The notes below the pieces were generated by a model, which worked only from the letters and a program-made list of their open reading frames with translations, was not told the DNA's origin and did no database searches. Both the position numbers and the translations under genes were made by a program. DNA of 64,000 nucleotides from NCBI RefSeq assembly GCF_000169455.1, contig NZ_AAYC01000001.1, positions 334,001-398,000 of the forward strand, given 5' to 3'. Each line of letters begins with the position of its first letter. Position 1 is the stretch's first letter. Positions 34,309-43,944 of this stretch are shown here, piece after piece. This DNA is from Roseobacter sp. SK209-2-6. Its GTDB lineage: Bacteria > Pseudomonadota > Alphaproteobacteria > Rhodobacterales > Rhodobacteraceae.

Positions 34309-34426
34309 TGGCGGGATCCTTTTCGGGAGAGTTTAGCCAGGATTGCGCTAGCCTTTAGCGCATGACAGGGGCATTAAAAACCCCTGTGGCCATCTCTCGG
34401 CCACCAGCATAGCGGAGACCGGAGGC

Positions 34427-36622
34427 GTGAGCGCAGAGGAATATTTCCATCAAGGTGAAAGGGTTGCGGTCCTGACCGCGCAACCACTGGACCGGTTGCT
34501 GGACTACCGCGCGCCTGAAGGGGGCTGTTTTCGTGGCGCCTTTGTCGAGGTCCCCCTGGGCCCGCGCAAGGTTCTGGGGGTGATCTGGGGCAGCGGCAGT
34601 GGCGATTTTGATTCGGCCAAGCTGCGTTCAGTGATCCGGGTCTTGGACGTCGCGCCCATGCGCGATGAGATGCGCGCTTTTCTGGGCAAAGCGGCGGATT
34701 ACACCCTGACACCGATGCATGCGATGCTACGGCTGGCAACCCGTGCGCCGGGCCTTTCGGATCCGCCCTCCATGCGCAAGATCCTGCGCCTTGGTGAGGG
34801 AGAGCCGGACCGCATGACCGATGCCCGTGCCAAGGTCCTGGCAGTGATGGAAGAGTTCGGCGGTCTCGCCTTCACGCCCAAGGAGCTGGCGGATATGGCG
34901 GGGGTGACCGCCTCGGTTGTCAAAGGTCTGGTGAAGCAGGGGGCGCTGCGGGAAGAGGAAACACCGCGCGATCTGCCCTATCCAAGATTGGACCCGGAAT
35001 TGCCGGGCAAGGAATTGACGCAGGATCAATCCGCCGCCGCCGCCGCCCTGGCTGTAGGTGTGCAGAGCGGGGGGTATGGTACCACGCTGCTCAAAGGGGT
35101 TACCGGGTCCGGCAAGACCGAAGTTTATCTGGAAGCTGTTGCTTCCTGCCTGCGCAAAGGGCGACAGGCCCTGGTGCTGTTGCCGGAGATTGCGCTGACG
35201 GCTGAATTTCTGAAACGGGTGGAGCAGCGTTTTGGTGCGACACCAGCGGAATGGCATTCCGGCGTGACGATGACCGAACGGCGTCGGGTCTGGCGCATGG
35301 TGGGGCAGGGCAATGCACAGCTGGTGATCGGCGCGCGCTCCGCGCTTTTCCTGCCCTTTCGCGATCTCGGTCTGATCATTGTCGATGAGGAACACGATAC
35401 CTCTTATAAGCAAGAGGACGGCGTCCTTTACAATGCGCGCGATATGTCGGTGCTGCGGGCAGCTCTCTGTTCGGCGCAGGTGGTGCTGGCCTCTGCGACG
35501 CCCAGTCTGGAAACCTGGGCGAATGCGGAGGCTGGCAAGTACAAACGTCTGGATCTGACCGCGCGCTTTGGCACCGCCGTGCTGCCGGAAATGAAGGCGT
35601 TGGATATGCGGGCAGAGGAGATGCTGCCTTCCACCTGGATTTCGCCCAGCCTGAAATTTGCGATGAAAAAGCGGCTAGAGGCGGGAGAGCAATCGCTATT
35701 GTTCCTGAACCGCCGGGGCTTTGCACCGGTCACCATCTGCCGGGCCTGCGGTGCGCAGGTGGCCTGTGATCACTGCGATGCCCGCATGGTGGAGCACCGG
35801 TTCCTCAAGCGGTTGATGTGCCACCAATGCGGGGAGACAAAACCGGTGCCCGAGGCCTGCCCCTCTTGTCAGGTCGAAGGCAAGATGGCGCCTGTTGGCC
35901 CCGGTATCGAACGCTTGGGAGAGGAAGCCGCGGCCCTCTTCCCAGAGGCGCGCATTGCAGTGCTGAGTTCGGATCTCTTTGGCTCTGCGCGCGCCCTGAA
36001 AACCCGGATCGAGGAGATCGCCGCAGGTGAGGCGGATATTATCCTGGGCACCCAGCTGGTGGCCAAGGGGCATAATTTCCCTTTGCTCACTTTGGTGGGG
36101 GTGATTGACGCTGACCTTGGCCTTCAGGGCTCTGACCTGCGGGCCGGGGAGCGGACCTTTCAACTGATGCGCCAGGTTGCCGGGCGCGCTGGGCGGGCGG
36201 AACGCCCCGGCGAAGCCCTGCTGCAGACCTTTCAGCCAGAGCATCCGGTGATCCGGGCCATTCTGAGTGGCGACGAAGAAGAGTTCTGGCGGGCTGAGGC
36301 GGAACAGCGTCGCGAAGCCGGTGTGCCCCCCTATGGACGGATGGCAGGGATCATCCTCTCTGGCAGTGATCTGGCGCAGGTTTTTGATCTGGGTAATGCG
36401 CTGGCGCAGAATGACGGCCCTCTGCGCCAGATTGGGGCACAGCTCTTTGGACCGGCACCGGCCCCCATCGCACGGGTGCGCGGGCGGCATCGGGTGCGGC
36501 TATTGGTCAAGGCCGCCAAGGGTGCCCCCCTGCAAGAGGCGCTGGCGCGCTGGGTCGCGCCCTTCAAACTGCGCGGGGATCTGCGCCTGAATATCGATAT
36601 CGATCCGCAAAACTTCTTTTAG
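34427..36622 (+). CDS. priA: Primosomal protein N' (replication restart helicase PriA)
   Basis: A 731-residue helicase that reloads the replisome at repaired forks. The N-terminal fork-binding domain spans about residues 1-105. Walker A GVTGSGKTEVYLEA lies near 224 and the DEEH box in LIIVDEEHDTSYK near 320. Zinc-binding cysteines follow in ICRACGAQVACDHCDA, MCHQCGE and ACPSCQ, then helicase motifs DADLGLQGSDLRAGERTFQL and RQVAGRAGRAERPGE. The start is GTG. It is divergent from fsa. Confidence 0.96.
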   Translation: MSAEEYFHQGERVAVLTAQPLDRLLDYRAPEGGCFRGAFVEVPLGPRKVLGVIWGSGSGDFDSAKLRSVIRVLDVAPMRDEMRAFLGKAADYTLTPMHAMLRLATRAPGLSDPPSMRKILRLGEGEPDRMTDARAKVLAVMEEFGGLAFTPKELADMAGVTASVVKGLVKQGALREEETPRDLPYPRLDPELPGKELTQDQSAAAAALAVGVQSGGYGTTLLKGVTGSGKTEVYLEAVASCLRKGRQALVLLPEIALTAEFLKRVEQRFGATPAEWHSGVTMTERRRVWRMVGQGNAQLVIGARSALFLPFRDLGLIIVDEEHDTSYKQEDGVLYNARDMSVLRAALCSAQVVLASATPSLETWANAEAGKYKRLDLTARFGTAVLPEMKALDMRAEEMLPSTWISPSLKFAMKKRLEAGEQSLLFLNRRGFAPVTICRACGAQVACDHCDARMVEHRFLKRLMCHQCGETKPVPEACPSCQVEGKMAPVGPGIERLGEEAAALFPEARIAVLSSDLFGSARALKTRIEEIAAGEADIILGTQLVAKGHNFPLLTLVGVIDADLGLQGSDLRAGERTFQLMRQVAGRAGRAERPGEALLQTFQPEHPVIRAILSGDEEEFWRAEAEQRREAGVPPYGRMAGIILSGSDLAQVFDLGNALAQNDGPLRQIGAQLFGPAPAPIARVRGRHRVRLLVKAAKGAPLQEALARWVAPFKLRGDLRLNIDIDPQNFF

Positions 36623-36771
36623 AGCCTCCTGCCTAAGCGCTTGGGGGGATGGCTTTTGGAAGCCAGAGGTTGCGCGGATTTCAAAAGGCGCCTGTGCGAT
36701 TCTGCAGTGCCTGATGTGCAAGCCCTGCTTTGGCCTCGCCAAGCCTTGGTTTTGGGCGTAGATCTGGCGCC

Positions 36772-38007
36772 ATGTTTAGACCTCTCGCCCTAGAAGATGC
36801 ACGCGCGCTGCCGTTCTGGCGTCGTCCAGAGACCCTGTTGTTTGTGATGGCGCTTTGTATGCCCATTGCCTTCAATGCCTGGTCCGCCCTGCTGAACAAT
36901 TTTGTCATCGAAGCGGCCAGCTTTGATGGGGCAGACATTGGTCTGCTGCATACGGTACGGGAAATCCCCGGTTTCCTGGCCGTTGGCGTGATTGCAGTGA
37001 TCCTCTTTGTGCGTGAACAGGTGCTGGGGATGATCTCCTTGATGATGCTGGGTCTGGCCACTGCGGTCACCGCCTGGTTCCCCTCGCTTGGCGGGATCCT
37101 GACCATCACCCTGCTGAGTTCCATCGGCTTTCATTACTATGAGACGGTGAACCAATCGCTGCAGCTGCAATGGCTGCCAAAAGACCGGGCGCCGCAGATG
37201 CTGGGCTGGCTTGTTGCGGCCGGGTCTGCGTCAACTCTGGTGGTCTACGGCTTGATCGTGCTTTTGTGGGAGCCGCTGGGGCTGAGCTACAATCAAGTCT
37301 TTATGGCGGCAGGTGGGGCAACCGTGCTGATCGCCTTGTTCTGCCTGCTGGCCTATCCGCAGTTCGACAGCCCAACGCAGCAGACCAAGAAACTGATCCT
37401 GCGCCGACGGTATTGGCTCTATTATGCGCTGCAGTTCATGGCAGGTGCGCGGCGACAGATCTTTGTGGTCTTCGCCGGCTTCATGATGGTGGAACGCTTT
37501 GGCTTTGAGGTGCATGAGGTCACCAGCCTGTTTCTGATCAATCTTGTGATCAATATGCTCGCGGCCCCCTTGTTGGGACGCTTTGTTGCGCATTTTGGCG
37601 AACGCCGGACCCTGATCTTTGAATATGCCGGGCTCGCCCTGGTTTTTGCCCTTTATGGCGGGATCTATTGGTTTGGCTGGGGCGTGGTTCTGGCGGCGAC
37701 GCTCTATGTGGTGGATCATGTGCTCTTTGCCCTGGCTCTGGCGCTGAAGACCTATTTCCAGAAGATCGCGGATCCGGCGGATATTGCGCCAACAGCAGCC
37801 GTGGCCTTTACCATCAACCATATTGCGGCGGTCTTCCTGCCCGCGCTGTTGGGGCTTTTGTGGGTCATCTCTCCCGGAGCAGTGTTTGCCCTTGCTGCGG
37901 CGATGGCGCTGATCTCGCTGGCGCTGTCCTGCCTGATCCCACGCCACCCGGAGCCGGGCAATGAGACGATCTTTGCCAAATATGCCTCCCGCGCCCCCGC
38001 AGAATAA
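36772..38007 (+). CDS. MFS transporter
   Basis: A 411-residue membrane protein with about 12 helices (VMALCMPIAFNAWSALLNNF, EIPGFLAVGVIAVILFV and so on). The A-motif loop is weak, and the protein resembles uncharacterised MFS permeases of Rhodobacteraceae found next to priA. ATG 36772 gives a sensible N-terminus; 36730 is an alternative. The substrate is unknown. Confidence 0.8.
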   Translation: MFRPLALEDARALPFWRRPETLLFVMALCMPIAFNAWSALLNNFVIEAASFDGADIGLLHTVREIPGFLAVGVIAVILFVREQVLGMISLMMLGLATAVTAWFPSLGGILTITLLSSIGFHYYETVNQSLQLQWLPKDRAPQMLGWLVAAGSASTLVVYGLIVLLWEPLGLSYNQVFMAAGGATVLIALFCLLAYPQFDSPTQQTKKLILRRRYWLYYALQFMAGARRQIFVVFAGFMMVERFGFEVHEVTSLFLINLVINMLAAPLLGRFVAHFGERRTLIFEYAGLALVFALYGGIYWFGWGVVLAATLYVVDHVLFALALALKTYFQKIADPADIAPTAAVAFTINHIAAVFLPALLGLLWVISPGAVFALAAAMALISLALSCLIPRHPEPGNETIFAKYASRAPAE

Positions 38008-38143
38008 AGCAGGCGGAAAAGGGCAGAGGGAATAGCAAATGCCCCTGCTGCGCTGGGCTTTCAGGCGACTTTGCATGCTCGGGACTTGACCTTGCACCAG
38101 CTTGGGCCTAGGCGCGGGGGCAAGCCCTAGCAGGAGATCCCCC

Positions 38144-39016
38144 ATGCCGACCTTTACCGCTCTGACCACCCTTACTGGCAAATCCCAGGCTGAGGCGCTG
38201 GGCGAGGCAATGGAACGCCTGATCCCGGAACCCACAGGTGTGGGCGTCTTTGAGATGGAAGATGGCTCCGGTCTCTGGGAAGTGGGGGCCTATTTCACCG
38301 AAGAGCCCGATCAGGCGGGTCTTGCCCTTTTGGCGACGATGCATGGGGCCAAGGAATTTGCGGTTTCCGAACTGCCTGAAACCGACTGGGTTGCCCATGT
38401 GCGCCGCGAGTTGGCTCCGGTCGAGGCAGGCCGTTTCTATGTTTATGGAAGCCATGATGCGGAGACCGTGCCGGAAGGCCGCATTCCACTTCTGATCGAG
38501 GCTGCAATGGCATTTGGCACCGGTCATCATGGCACCACATTGGGCTGCCTCAAGGCCCTGGATCACCTGATCGATGAAGGCTTTGAGGGCCGGAAGGTCG
38601 CGGATATCGGCTGCGGGACCGCAGTTCTGGCCATGGCCGCCGCGCGTGTCTGGGAAGGTGACTTCATCGCCAGTGATATCGATGAGGTCGCAGTCGAGGT
38701 GGCTGAGGCCAACCTCAAGGCCAACGGCATGGAGGGGGCTGTGACATGCCTGGAGGCTGCGGGCTTTGATCACCCAGGCCTGCAATCCTGCGCGCCCTAT
38801 GATCTGATCTTTGCAAATATCCTGAAGGGTCCGTTGGTGGCGCTGTCGCCAGATCTGAGCGGCAACCTGCGCCCCGGAGGATTTGCGATTCTCTCGGGCA
38901 TCCTTAACGAGCAGGCGGATGATGTGGTTTCCGTTTATGCCGAGAATGGAACCAATCTGGTGCGCCGTGATGAGATTGGCGAATGGACAACGCTTCTCTT
39001 GCAGCGAAAAGGCTGA
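38144..39016 (+). CDS. prmA: Ribosomal protein L11 methyltransferase
   Basis: A 290-residue SAM-dependent methyltransferase. An N-terminal L11-recognition domain (about residues 1-100) precedes the Rossmann domain: AFGTGHHGTTLGCLKAL near 125, VADIGCGTAVLAMAAA near 152, and the catalytic-type FANILKGPLVALSPDL near 222. ATG 38144 has CAGGAGA seven bases upstream; an in-frame start 14 codons earlier lacks one. It trimethylates ribosomal protein L11. Confidence 0.93.
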   Translation: MPTFTALTTLTGKSQAEALGEAMERLIPEPTGVGVFEMEDGSGLWEVGAYFTEEPDQAGLALLATMHGAKEFAVSELPETDWVAHVRRELAPVEAGRFYVYGSHDAETVPEGRIPLLIEAAMAFGTGHHGTTLGCLKALDHLIDEGFEGRKVADIGCGTAVLAMAAARVWEGDFIASDIDEVAVEVAEANLKANGMEGAVTCLEAAGFDHPGLQSCAPYDLIFANILKGPLVALSPDLSGNLRPGGFAILSGILNEQADDVVSVYAENGTNLVRRDEIGEWTTLLLQRKG

Positions 39017-39116
39017 AATTAACCCTTTTGTGCTGAATTTTAGACAATTCGCCAAATATTAGGATACTCTTAACGCAAGACATTCCGCTGGTGGGGGCCA
39101 GTTCGGAGATTGTGGT

Positions 39117-39461
39117 ATGAGTGTACAGCATCAGGAGTTCCGTGGCCGCGTTTCAAAGCTGCAGGGCAAGCATCGCGCTATGGCCAGCGGCTATTCCGCA
39201 CGGGTACAGAAAGATGGGCTGATTGTGGTGGAGCCACGCAGGATCCGGTCCCGTTTTTCGGGCCGGTTCGTTGTGTTGTTCCTCGTGGCTTTTCTGGGTT
39301 TCAAAGCCTTCTTGATGGCAGCCCTGGGTTTGGACAGCTATGAAGAACGGGTCGCGCGTCTGGCAACAGGTACAGGAGTTGAGCGTGCCGGGGCCTTTGT
39401 GATGCAGGTTGACCCGATTTCCCGTTGGGGTGCCGAAAAGATCGGTCCAATCCTGCGCTGA
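39117..39461 (+). CDS. Small membrane protein conserved in context
   Basis: A 114-residue protein with a basic N-terminal half, one membrane helix (about residues 50-70, FVVLFLVAFLGFKAFLMAAL) and a C-terminal part that would face the periplasm. I do not recognise the family. It lies between prmA and the ruv region and ends before a strong terminator. Confidence 0.65.
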   Translation: MSVQHQEFRGRVSKLQGKHRAMASGYSARVQKDGLIVVEPRRIRSRFSGRFVVLFLVAFLGFKAFLMAALGLDSYEERVARLATGTGVERAGAFVMQVDPISRWGAEKIGPILR

Positions 39462-39629
39462 GCTCTGGGGCTGTTTCTTGATCAGAGGCGGCTGCCTGCA
39501 AAACGCTGACTGCAAAACAATGTGAAAACGACGGATATCGGCCTGAGGCAAGTCCTCGGGCCTTTCCTGTTTCTGGGGACGTCGTTTCGCTAGGTCCTTT
39601 CTCAGCAGGTTCAGGTGCCGAGAAACAAG

Positions 39630-39664
39630 AACGCCGCGCCCTTTTGGGGGACGCGGCGTTTTAT
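39630..39664. terminator. Intrinsic terminator between convergent genes
   Basis: AACGCCGCG and CGCGGCGTT pair around a CCC...GGGGG inner stem. The 3' side continues into TTTTATT on the plus strand, and the minus strand has its own short T run, so it can serve both the small membrane protein and the DUF1127 gene. Confidence 0.8.
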
Positions 39665-39727
39665 TGGAGGCTCCACAGGGAGGAGAAGGAGCCTCACAAT
39701 CTGTTATGAGCAGTCTCTTGGGCGTGA

Positions 39728-39946
39728 TTAGAAAACCTGACGGCCCTCTGCTACCCCTTCGATGTCGCCGCGGCACAGGCCGATGTCGGCCAGTTCGCGG
39801 TCGCTCAGGCTTTCCAGCGAGTTTTTGGTGACGCGTGCGTCATTCCAAGTAACAACCGCTGCAAAAGCGGAAACGAAAAGGCTTCCGATACGGCCAAACA
39901 GGCCGGTGGAGCCATAGGTGGTGCGGGTGGTGTCAAATGCAGCCAT
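39728..39946 (-). CDS. DUF1127 family protein
   Basis: A 72-residue protein with the C-terminal DUF1127 motif LESLSDRELADIGLCRGDIE, usual length for the family. ATG 39946 is chosen because GAGGATGAGG lies directly before it; the upstream extension has no family match. DUF1127 proteins are small regulators or RNA-associated factors in alphaproteobacteria, with function largely unsettled. Confidence 0.85.
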   Translation of the reverse strand: MAAFDTTRTTYGSTGLFGRIGSLFVSAFAAVVTWNDARVTKNSLESLSDRELADIGLCRGDIEGVAEGRQVF

Positions 39947-40303
39947 ATCCTCATCCTCTAAGTTTGTGTGTTCCTGTCCGCCCGACCTCTTGTCGCTGCG
40001 GTAAGGGGCATTTAGGAGCAGTTTTTTTGCGCAGCAAGACATGAAATTGCATGCCTCATATGCAGTTTTTGCATAACTCTTGGCCCTTGAAAATAAGGGC
40101 TTTTCGCATGTTTTCCCCTCTCCGTCGGAAATGTCGTTCCGCCCATTTTAAAGCGTCGGTTTTGGAACAGGATTCGGGGGTTTCTGCTACCGGTTGCAGT
40201 CTGGCTGGGGTGGGAAAGCTGTTGGAGATGTTCGCCTTTTGTGCTAGTTGGCGGAGAGTAAGGCAAAAAAAATTTCAGGGGCCGGGCAGAATCCGGGCAG
40301 GTA

Positions 40304-40801
40304 ATGCGCATTTTGGGAATTGATCCGGGTCTCAGGACCCTTGGCTGGGGTGTTATCGAATCGCAAGGCAGCCGTCTCAGCCATGTGGCGAATGGCCTGT
40401 GTCATTCTGATGGCGATGATCTGGGGGAGCGTCTCTTGTCGCTGCACAACCAGGTGAGTGAGATCATCGAAGCCTATCAGCCGGATCAGGCTGCGATCGA
40501 GCAGACATTCGTCAATAAAGATGGTGCGGGCACGCTAAAGCTGGGTCAGGCGCGGGGGGTTGCGCTGCTCACCCTGGCCAAGGCGGGTTTGCCAACAGGG
40601 GAATATGCCCCCAACCGGGTGAAGAAAACGGTTGTCGGTGTTGGCCACGCGGAAAAAGAGCAGGTCCTGCATATGGTGAAACTGCAACTGCCGGGCTGCG
40701 ATCCCAAAGGGGCGGATGCGGCGGATGCTCTGGCGATTGCTATTTGTCATGCCTATTACGGTGGAACGCAGCAGCGACAGCTGAGGGAGAAACGCGCATG
40801 A
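40304..40801 (+). CDS. ruvC: Holliday junction endonuclease RuvC
   Basis: A 165-residue resolvase. The acidic active-site residues are visible: Asp in [13 protein letters not shown], Glu in [12 protein letters not shown] and the Asp pair in [15 protein letters not shown]. It cuts recombination junctions in the RuvABC complex. The gene overlaps ruvA by four bases. Confidence 0.96.
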   Translation: MRILGIDPGLRTLGWGVIESQGSRLSHVANGLCHSDGDDLGERLLSLHNQVSEIIEAYQPDQAAIEQTFVNKDGAGTLKLGQARGVALLTLAKAGLPTGEYAPNRVKKTVVGVGHAEKEQVLHMVKLQLPGCDPKGADAADALAIAICHAYYGGTQQRQLREKRA

Positions 40802-41484
40802 TCGGCAAGCTCACCGGGCGTCTGGATTACCGGACGCAGGATCACATACTGATCGACGTGCACGGGGTCGGCTATATTGTTTATTGCTCGGAGCGCACCC
40901 TGGCGGCCTTGCCCGGTACCGGCGAAGCGGTGGCGCTTTATACGGATATGGTGGTGCGCGAGGATCTGATGCAGCTCTATGGCTTCACCTCTCTGGTAGA
41001 GAAAGAGTGGCATCGGCTTTTGTGTTCGGTTCAGGGTGTGGGGGCAAAGGTCTCTCTGGCCATTTTGGGCGCCCTGGGGCCGGATGGGGTCAGCCGGGCA
41101 ATCGCTCTGGGAGATTGGGCCGCGGTGAAAGCCGCCAAGGGGGTTGGCCCCAAGACCGCGCAGCGCATTGTGCTGGACCTGAAGGACAAAGCGCCCGCGG
41201 TGATGGCCATGGGCGGCAGCGTTGCCGATGCCATGGATGGGCCGGGTCTGGAAGTGATTGAGGAGGCAGAACCTGCTGCCACCAAGTCGGCTCGCAAGAC
41301 TGCGCCGAAGAAACCCTCGGGCGCGGCAGCGGCTTCTGCCGGGGCGCTGTCGGCCCTGGGCAACCTTGGCTATGGTCCTTCCGACGCGGCCGCCGCAGTG
41401 GCGGAGGCTGCTGCCACCTATCCCGATGCAGATGAGGCAGAACTGATCCGCGCTGCTTTGCGACTGTTGGCGCCGAAGGGGTGA
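40798..41484 (+). CDS. ruvA: Holliday junction branch migration protein RuvA
   Basis: A 228-residue junction-binding protein beginning [20 protein letters not shown]. The helix-hairpin-helix repeats ([15 protein letters not shown] and [20 protein letters not shown]) contact junction DNA. A flexible linker follows (about residues 150-180), then the C-terminal RuvB-binding domain with [15 protein letters not shown]. The start at 40798 overlaps the ruvC stop (ATGA). The upstream in-frame start is rejected because it adds 18 residues inside ruvC. Confidence 0.96.
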   Translation: MIGKLTGRLDYRTQDHILIDVHGVGYIVYCSERTLAALPGTGEAVALYTDMVVREDLMQLYGFTSLVEKEWHRLLCSVQGVGAKVSLAILGALGPDGVSRAIALGDWAAVKAAKGVGPKTAQRIVLDLKDKAPAVMAMGGSVADAMDGPGLEVIEEAEPAATKSARKTAPKKPSGAAAASAGALSALGNLGYGPSDAAAAVAEAAATYPDADEAELIRAALRLLAPKG

Positions 41485-41510
41485 ATGAGGGATGATGTAT
41501 AAGCTAACAG

Positions 41511-41572
41511 GGCAGCGTCCGTCCGCGAGCAGAAAGCATAGCTCCCGCCCGGCGGGGCGGACGGAAGCTGCC
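41511..41572. repeat. Long imperfect hairpin in the ruvA-ruvB gap
   Basis: GGCAGC-G-TCCGTCCGC (41511-41526) pairs with GCGGACGGA-A-GCTGCC (41557-41572), 15 of 16 positions. The 30-base apical part has smaller pairings (GAGC...GCTC, CCG...CGG). It looks like a REP-type intergenic element and may stabilise or divide the ruvA and ruvB mRNA. Confidence 0.6.
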
Positions 41573-41627
41573 CGGCTTGTCGGCCAGGTGGTCCGGCAAG
41601 AGTATAACTGGTGGCGGAGAAGCAAAA

Positions 41628-42659
41628 ATGATTGATGCCGATCCAGCTCTGCGCCCCGAACCGTTGCCGGAAGATGGGGCCGGAGACAATGACCGCGCCT
41701 TGCGGCCCCAAGGGCTGGGCGAGTTTATCGGCCAGGCCGAAGCCCGCGCCAATCTGCGGGTCTTTATCGAAAGTGCACGCCGTCGCGGTGAGGCCATGGA
41801 CCATACTCTGTTTCACGGTCCTCCGGGTCTGGGTAAGACGACGCTGGCGCAGATCGTCGCCCGTGAGTTGGGGGTGAATTTTCGCATGACCTCTGGACCG
41901 GTACTGGCAAAGGCGGGCGACCTGGCGGCGATCCTGACCAATCTTGAGGCACGTGATGTGCTCTTCATCGATGAGATCCATCGCTTAAACCCAGCGGTGG
42001 AAGAGGTGCTTTATCCGGCGATGGAGGATTTTGAGCTGGATCTGGTTATCGGCGAAGGGCCAGCTGCCCGCACGGTGCGGATCGAACTGCAGCCCTTCAC
42101 TCTGGTTGGTGCCACCACCCGCATGGGGCTGTTGACGACGCCACTCAGAGACCGGTTCGGGATCCCGACGCGGCTGCAGTTCTATACGATTGATGAGTTG
42201 CATGAGATTGTCACCCGTAATGCCCGCAAGCTGGGCGCTCCGGCGGATGACGCCGGAGCGCGTGAGATCGCGCGGCGCGCCCGCGGCACCCCCAGGATCG
42301 CAGGCCGGCTCCTGCGCCGCGTGGTGGACTTTGCGGTTGTCGAGGGCGATGGAAAAATCACCCGAGAGCTGGCCGATGGCGCGCTGACCCGGCTGGGGGT
42401 AGACAATCTTGGTCTGGATGGTGCGGATCGCCGCTATCTGAATCTTATCGCCGAGAATTATTCTGGTGGGCCCGTGGGGATTGAGACGCTCTCCGCCGCG
42501 CTGAGTGAGAGCCGCGATGCTTTGGAAGAGGTGATTGAGCCCTATCTGTTGCAACAGGGGCTGATCCAAAGGACCCCGCGTGGGCGGATGCTGGCGCAAA
42601 AGGCCTGGACCCATTTGGGGATGCCGCCCCCGCAGCGTGCGAGTGATCTCTTTGGCTGA
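41628..42659 (+). CDS. ruvB: Holliday junction helicase RuvB
   Basis: A 343-residue AAA+ motor. Residues show GQAEARANL, Walker [13 protein letters not shown], Walker [13 protein letters not shown] and sensor [19 protein letters not shown], with a C-terminal winged helix ([17 protein letters not shown]). ATG 41628 follows GGCGGAGAAG; a start 17 codons upstream is not needed. It drives branch migration with RuvA. Confidence 0.97.
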   Translation: MIDADPALRPEPLPEDGAGDNDRALRPQGLGEFIGQAEARANLRVFIESARRRGEAMDHTLFHGPPGLGKTTLAQIVARELGVNFRMTSGPVLAKAGDLAAILTNLEARDVLFIDEIHRLNPAVEEVLYPAMEDFELDLVIGEGPAARTVRIELQPFTLVGATTRMGLLTTPLRDRFGIPTRLQFYTIDELHEIVTRNARKLGAPADDAGAREIARRARGTPRIAGRLLRRVVDFAVVEGDGKITRELADGALTRLGVDNLGLDGADRRYLNLIAENYSGGPVGIETLSAALSESRDALEEVIEPYLLQQGLIQRTPRGRMLAQKAWTHLGMPPPQRASDLFG

Positions 42660-42660
42660 C

Positions 42661-43011
42661 TTGAGCAGACGAGATGTGGATTTGAGAGAGGCTTCTGCAC
42701 CGGATGAAGCCCGCGACCTCGCTGCGCTGAGCGATCTGGTGCGTGAGGTCTCGGATCTCTATGCGGAGCGCTTTGCGATCCGGCGTGATCCAGCCTGGTA
42801 TCTGGGCAAGATGAGCGAGGAGCTGGGTGAAGTCACGGCGGCCTACCTCAAACTGCAGGGGCAGGGGCGCGGGACAGTTTCACGCCGGGATCTTGAGGAT
42901 GAGCTGGGTGATCTTCTGGGGTTCGTACTGCTTTTTGCGGATTGGCAAGGCGTTGACATTGGCGCTGCGCTGCAACGCAAATGGGGGGCCTATCTGCCAG
43001 TAGAGGAATAA
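42661..43011 (+). CDS. MazG-like nucleotide pyrophosphohydrolase
   Basis: A protein of about 116 residues with an all-alpha NTP-pyrophosphatase core: KMSEELGEVTAAYLKLQ and LEDELGDLLGFVLLFAD, giving the EExxE and ExxD metal-binding pattern of MazG-like enzymes. It probably hydrolyses a nucleotide triphosphate to the monophosphate. No ATG is available; TTG 42661 or GTG 42676 are the best starts. It begins just after ruvB and is likely co-transcribed. Confidence 0.75.
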   Translation: MSRRDVDLREASAPDEARDLAALSDLVREVSDLYAERFAIRRDPAWYLGKMSEELGEVTAAYLKLQGQGRGTVSRRDLEDELGDLLGFVLLFADWQGVDIGAALQRKWGAYLPVEE

Positions 43012-43076
43012 GTCATCGCCAGAGCTCCCGCCCGTCGGCCCGCATTTTTTGAAAATGCAGCCTCCCGTTGGGCAGG

Positions 43077-43193
43077 GCAGCGCGCCTTTGGCGCGCTGCG
43101 GTGGGGGCATATCAGAGCGCTTGCTATAGGGTGCAACCGCGCCGCGTCAGCGGCGCCGGGCCCAAGGCCCCAAGGGGACCTGCCAGAGGCAGG
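43077..43193. repeat. Run of four tight GC-rich hairpins
   Basis: Four successive hairpins with three- or four-base loops are seen: GCAGCGCGCC-TTT-GGCGCGCTGC (43077-43099), GCCGC-GTCA-GCGGC (43141-43154), GGGCC-CAA-GGCCC (43158-43170) and CCTGCC-AGA-GGCAGG (43179-43193). They fill the 293-base gap between the MazG-like gene and the next gene. There are no T tracts, so they are more like a REP cluster or a structured RNA than terminators. Confidence 0.55.
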
Positions 43194-43304
43194 GCAACCG
43201 GGCTGCGGGAGCGCCCCCCTTCCCAGCTTCAGCGAGCTTGCCGTTTCGAGCGCATCAAGGCATAGAAGCCGAAAAACATGATGCGCGCGCCAAGGAGGGC
43301 GGAT

Positions 43305-43940
43305 ATGTCCCTGAACCTGACACCTGAACAGATCCAGGCCTATTTCACCCGTCACGACGGGTCCTATGGCTTTGCCCGCTGGGGGCGCCCGATTGCACCT
43401 ATCGTCTTTGGCGTCGAGGATGAGACCCTGAAAGTCATCAAGGGGGCAATCGAAGCGGTTGTCACCCTCTCAGGTCACCAGATGGCGGAAACCGATCCGG
43501 AATTGGGCTCGAACCTGATGTTCTTCTTCTTCCGCGATTGGGGGGAACTGCTGGAGGTTCCGGATCTGGACCGGTTGATCCCGGGCCTCACAGCCCTGGT
43601 TGCCCGCCTCAAAGCTGCGGATGCGAGCCAGTATCGCGCCTTCCGCTTTGATGATACTGGCGCCATCCAGGCAGGATTTGTCTTCCTGCGGATGGAGGGC
43701 GCCATGGCAGAGCTGCCGGCGGAAACCCTGGCGCTCAGCCAGGCGGCGCAGATGATCCTGCTCTGGGGGGATCAGGCCTTTGCTGAAACCTCCCCCCTGG
43801 CCGTATTGCCCGAGACCGGTGCGACCATCCTCAAGCCCGAGGTGGCGGGTATCATCGCGGCCGCCTATGACCGGATGATGCCACCCAGTGCGGATGACGC
43901 CAGCCATGCGCTGCGGCTCTTTGCGCGGCTGCAGGGCTGA
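43305..43940 (+). CDS. Hypothetical protein, conserved context
   Basis: A 211-residue soluble protein that I do not recognise, starting MSLNLTPEQIQAYFTRHDGS. AAGGAGGG upstream fixes the ATG at 43305. It contains YGFARWGRPIAPIVFGVEDE and a region NLMFFFFRDWGELLEVPDLD. It lies five bases before the cyclic phosphodiesterase gene and probably shares its mRNA. Confidence 0.7.
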   Translation: MSLNLTPEQIQAYFTRHDGSYGFARWGRPIAPIVFGVEDETLKVIKGAIEAVVTLSGHQMAETDPELGSNLMFFFFRDWGELLEVPDLDRLIPGLTALVARLKAADASQYRAFRFDDTGAIQAGFVFLRMEGAMAELPAETLALSQAAQMILLWGDQAFAETSPLAVLPETGATILKPEVAGIIAAAYDRMMPPSADDASHALRLFARLQG

Positions 43941-43944
43941 ACCT

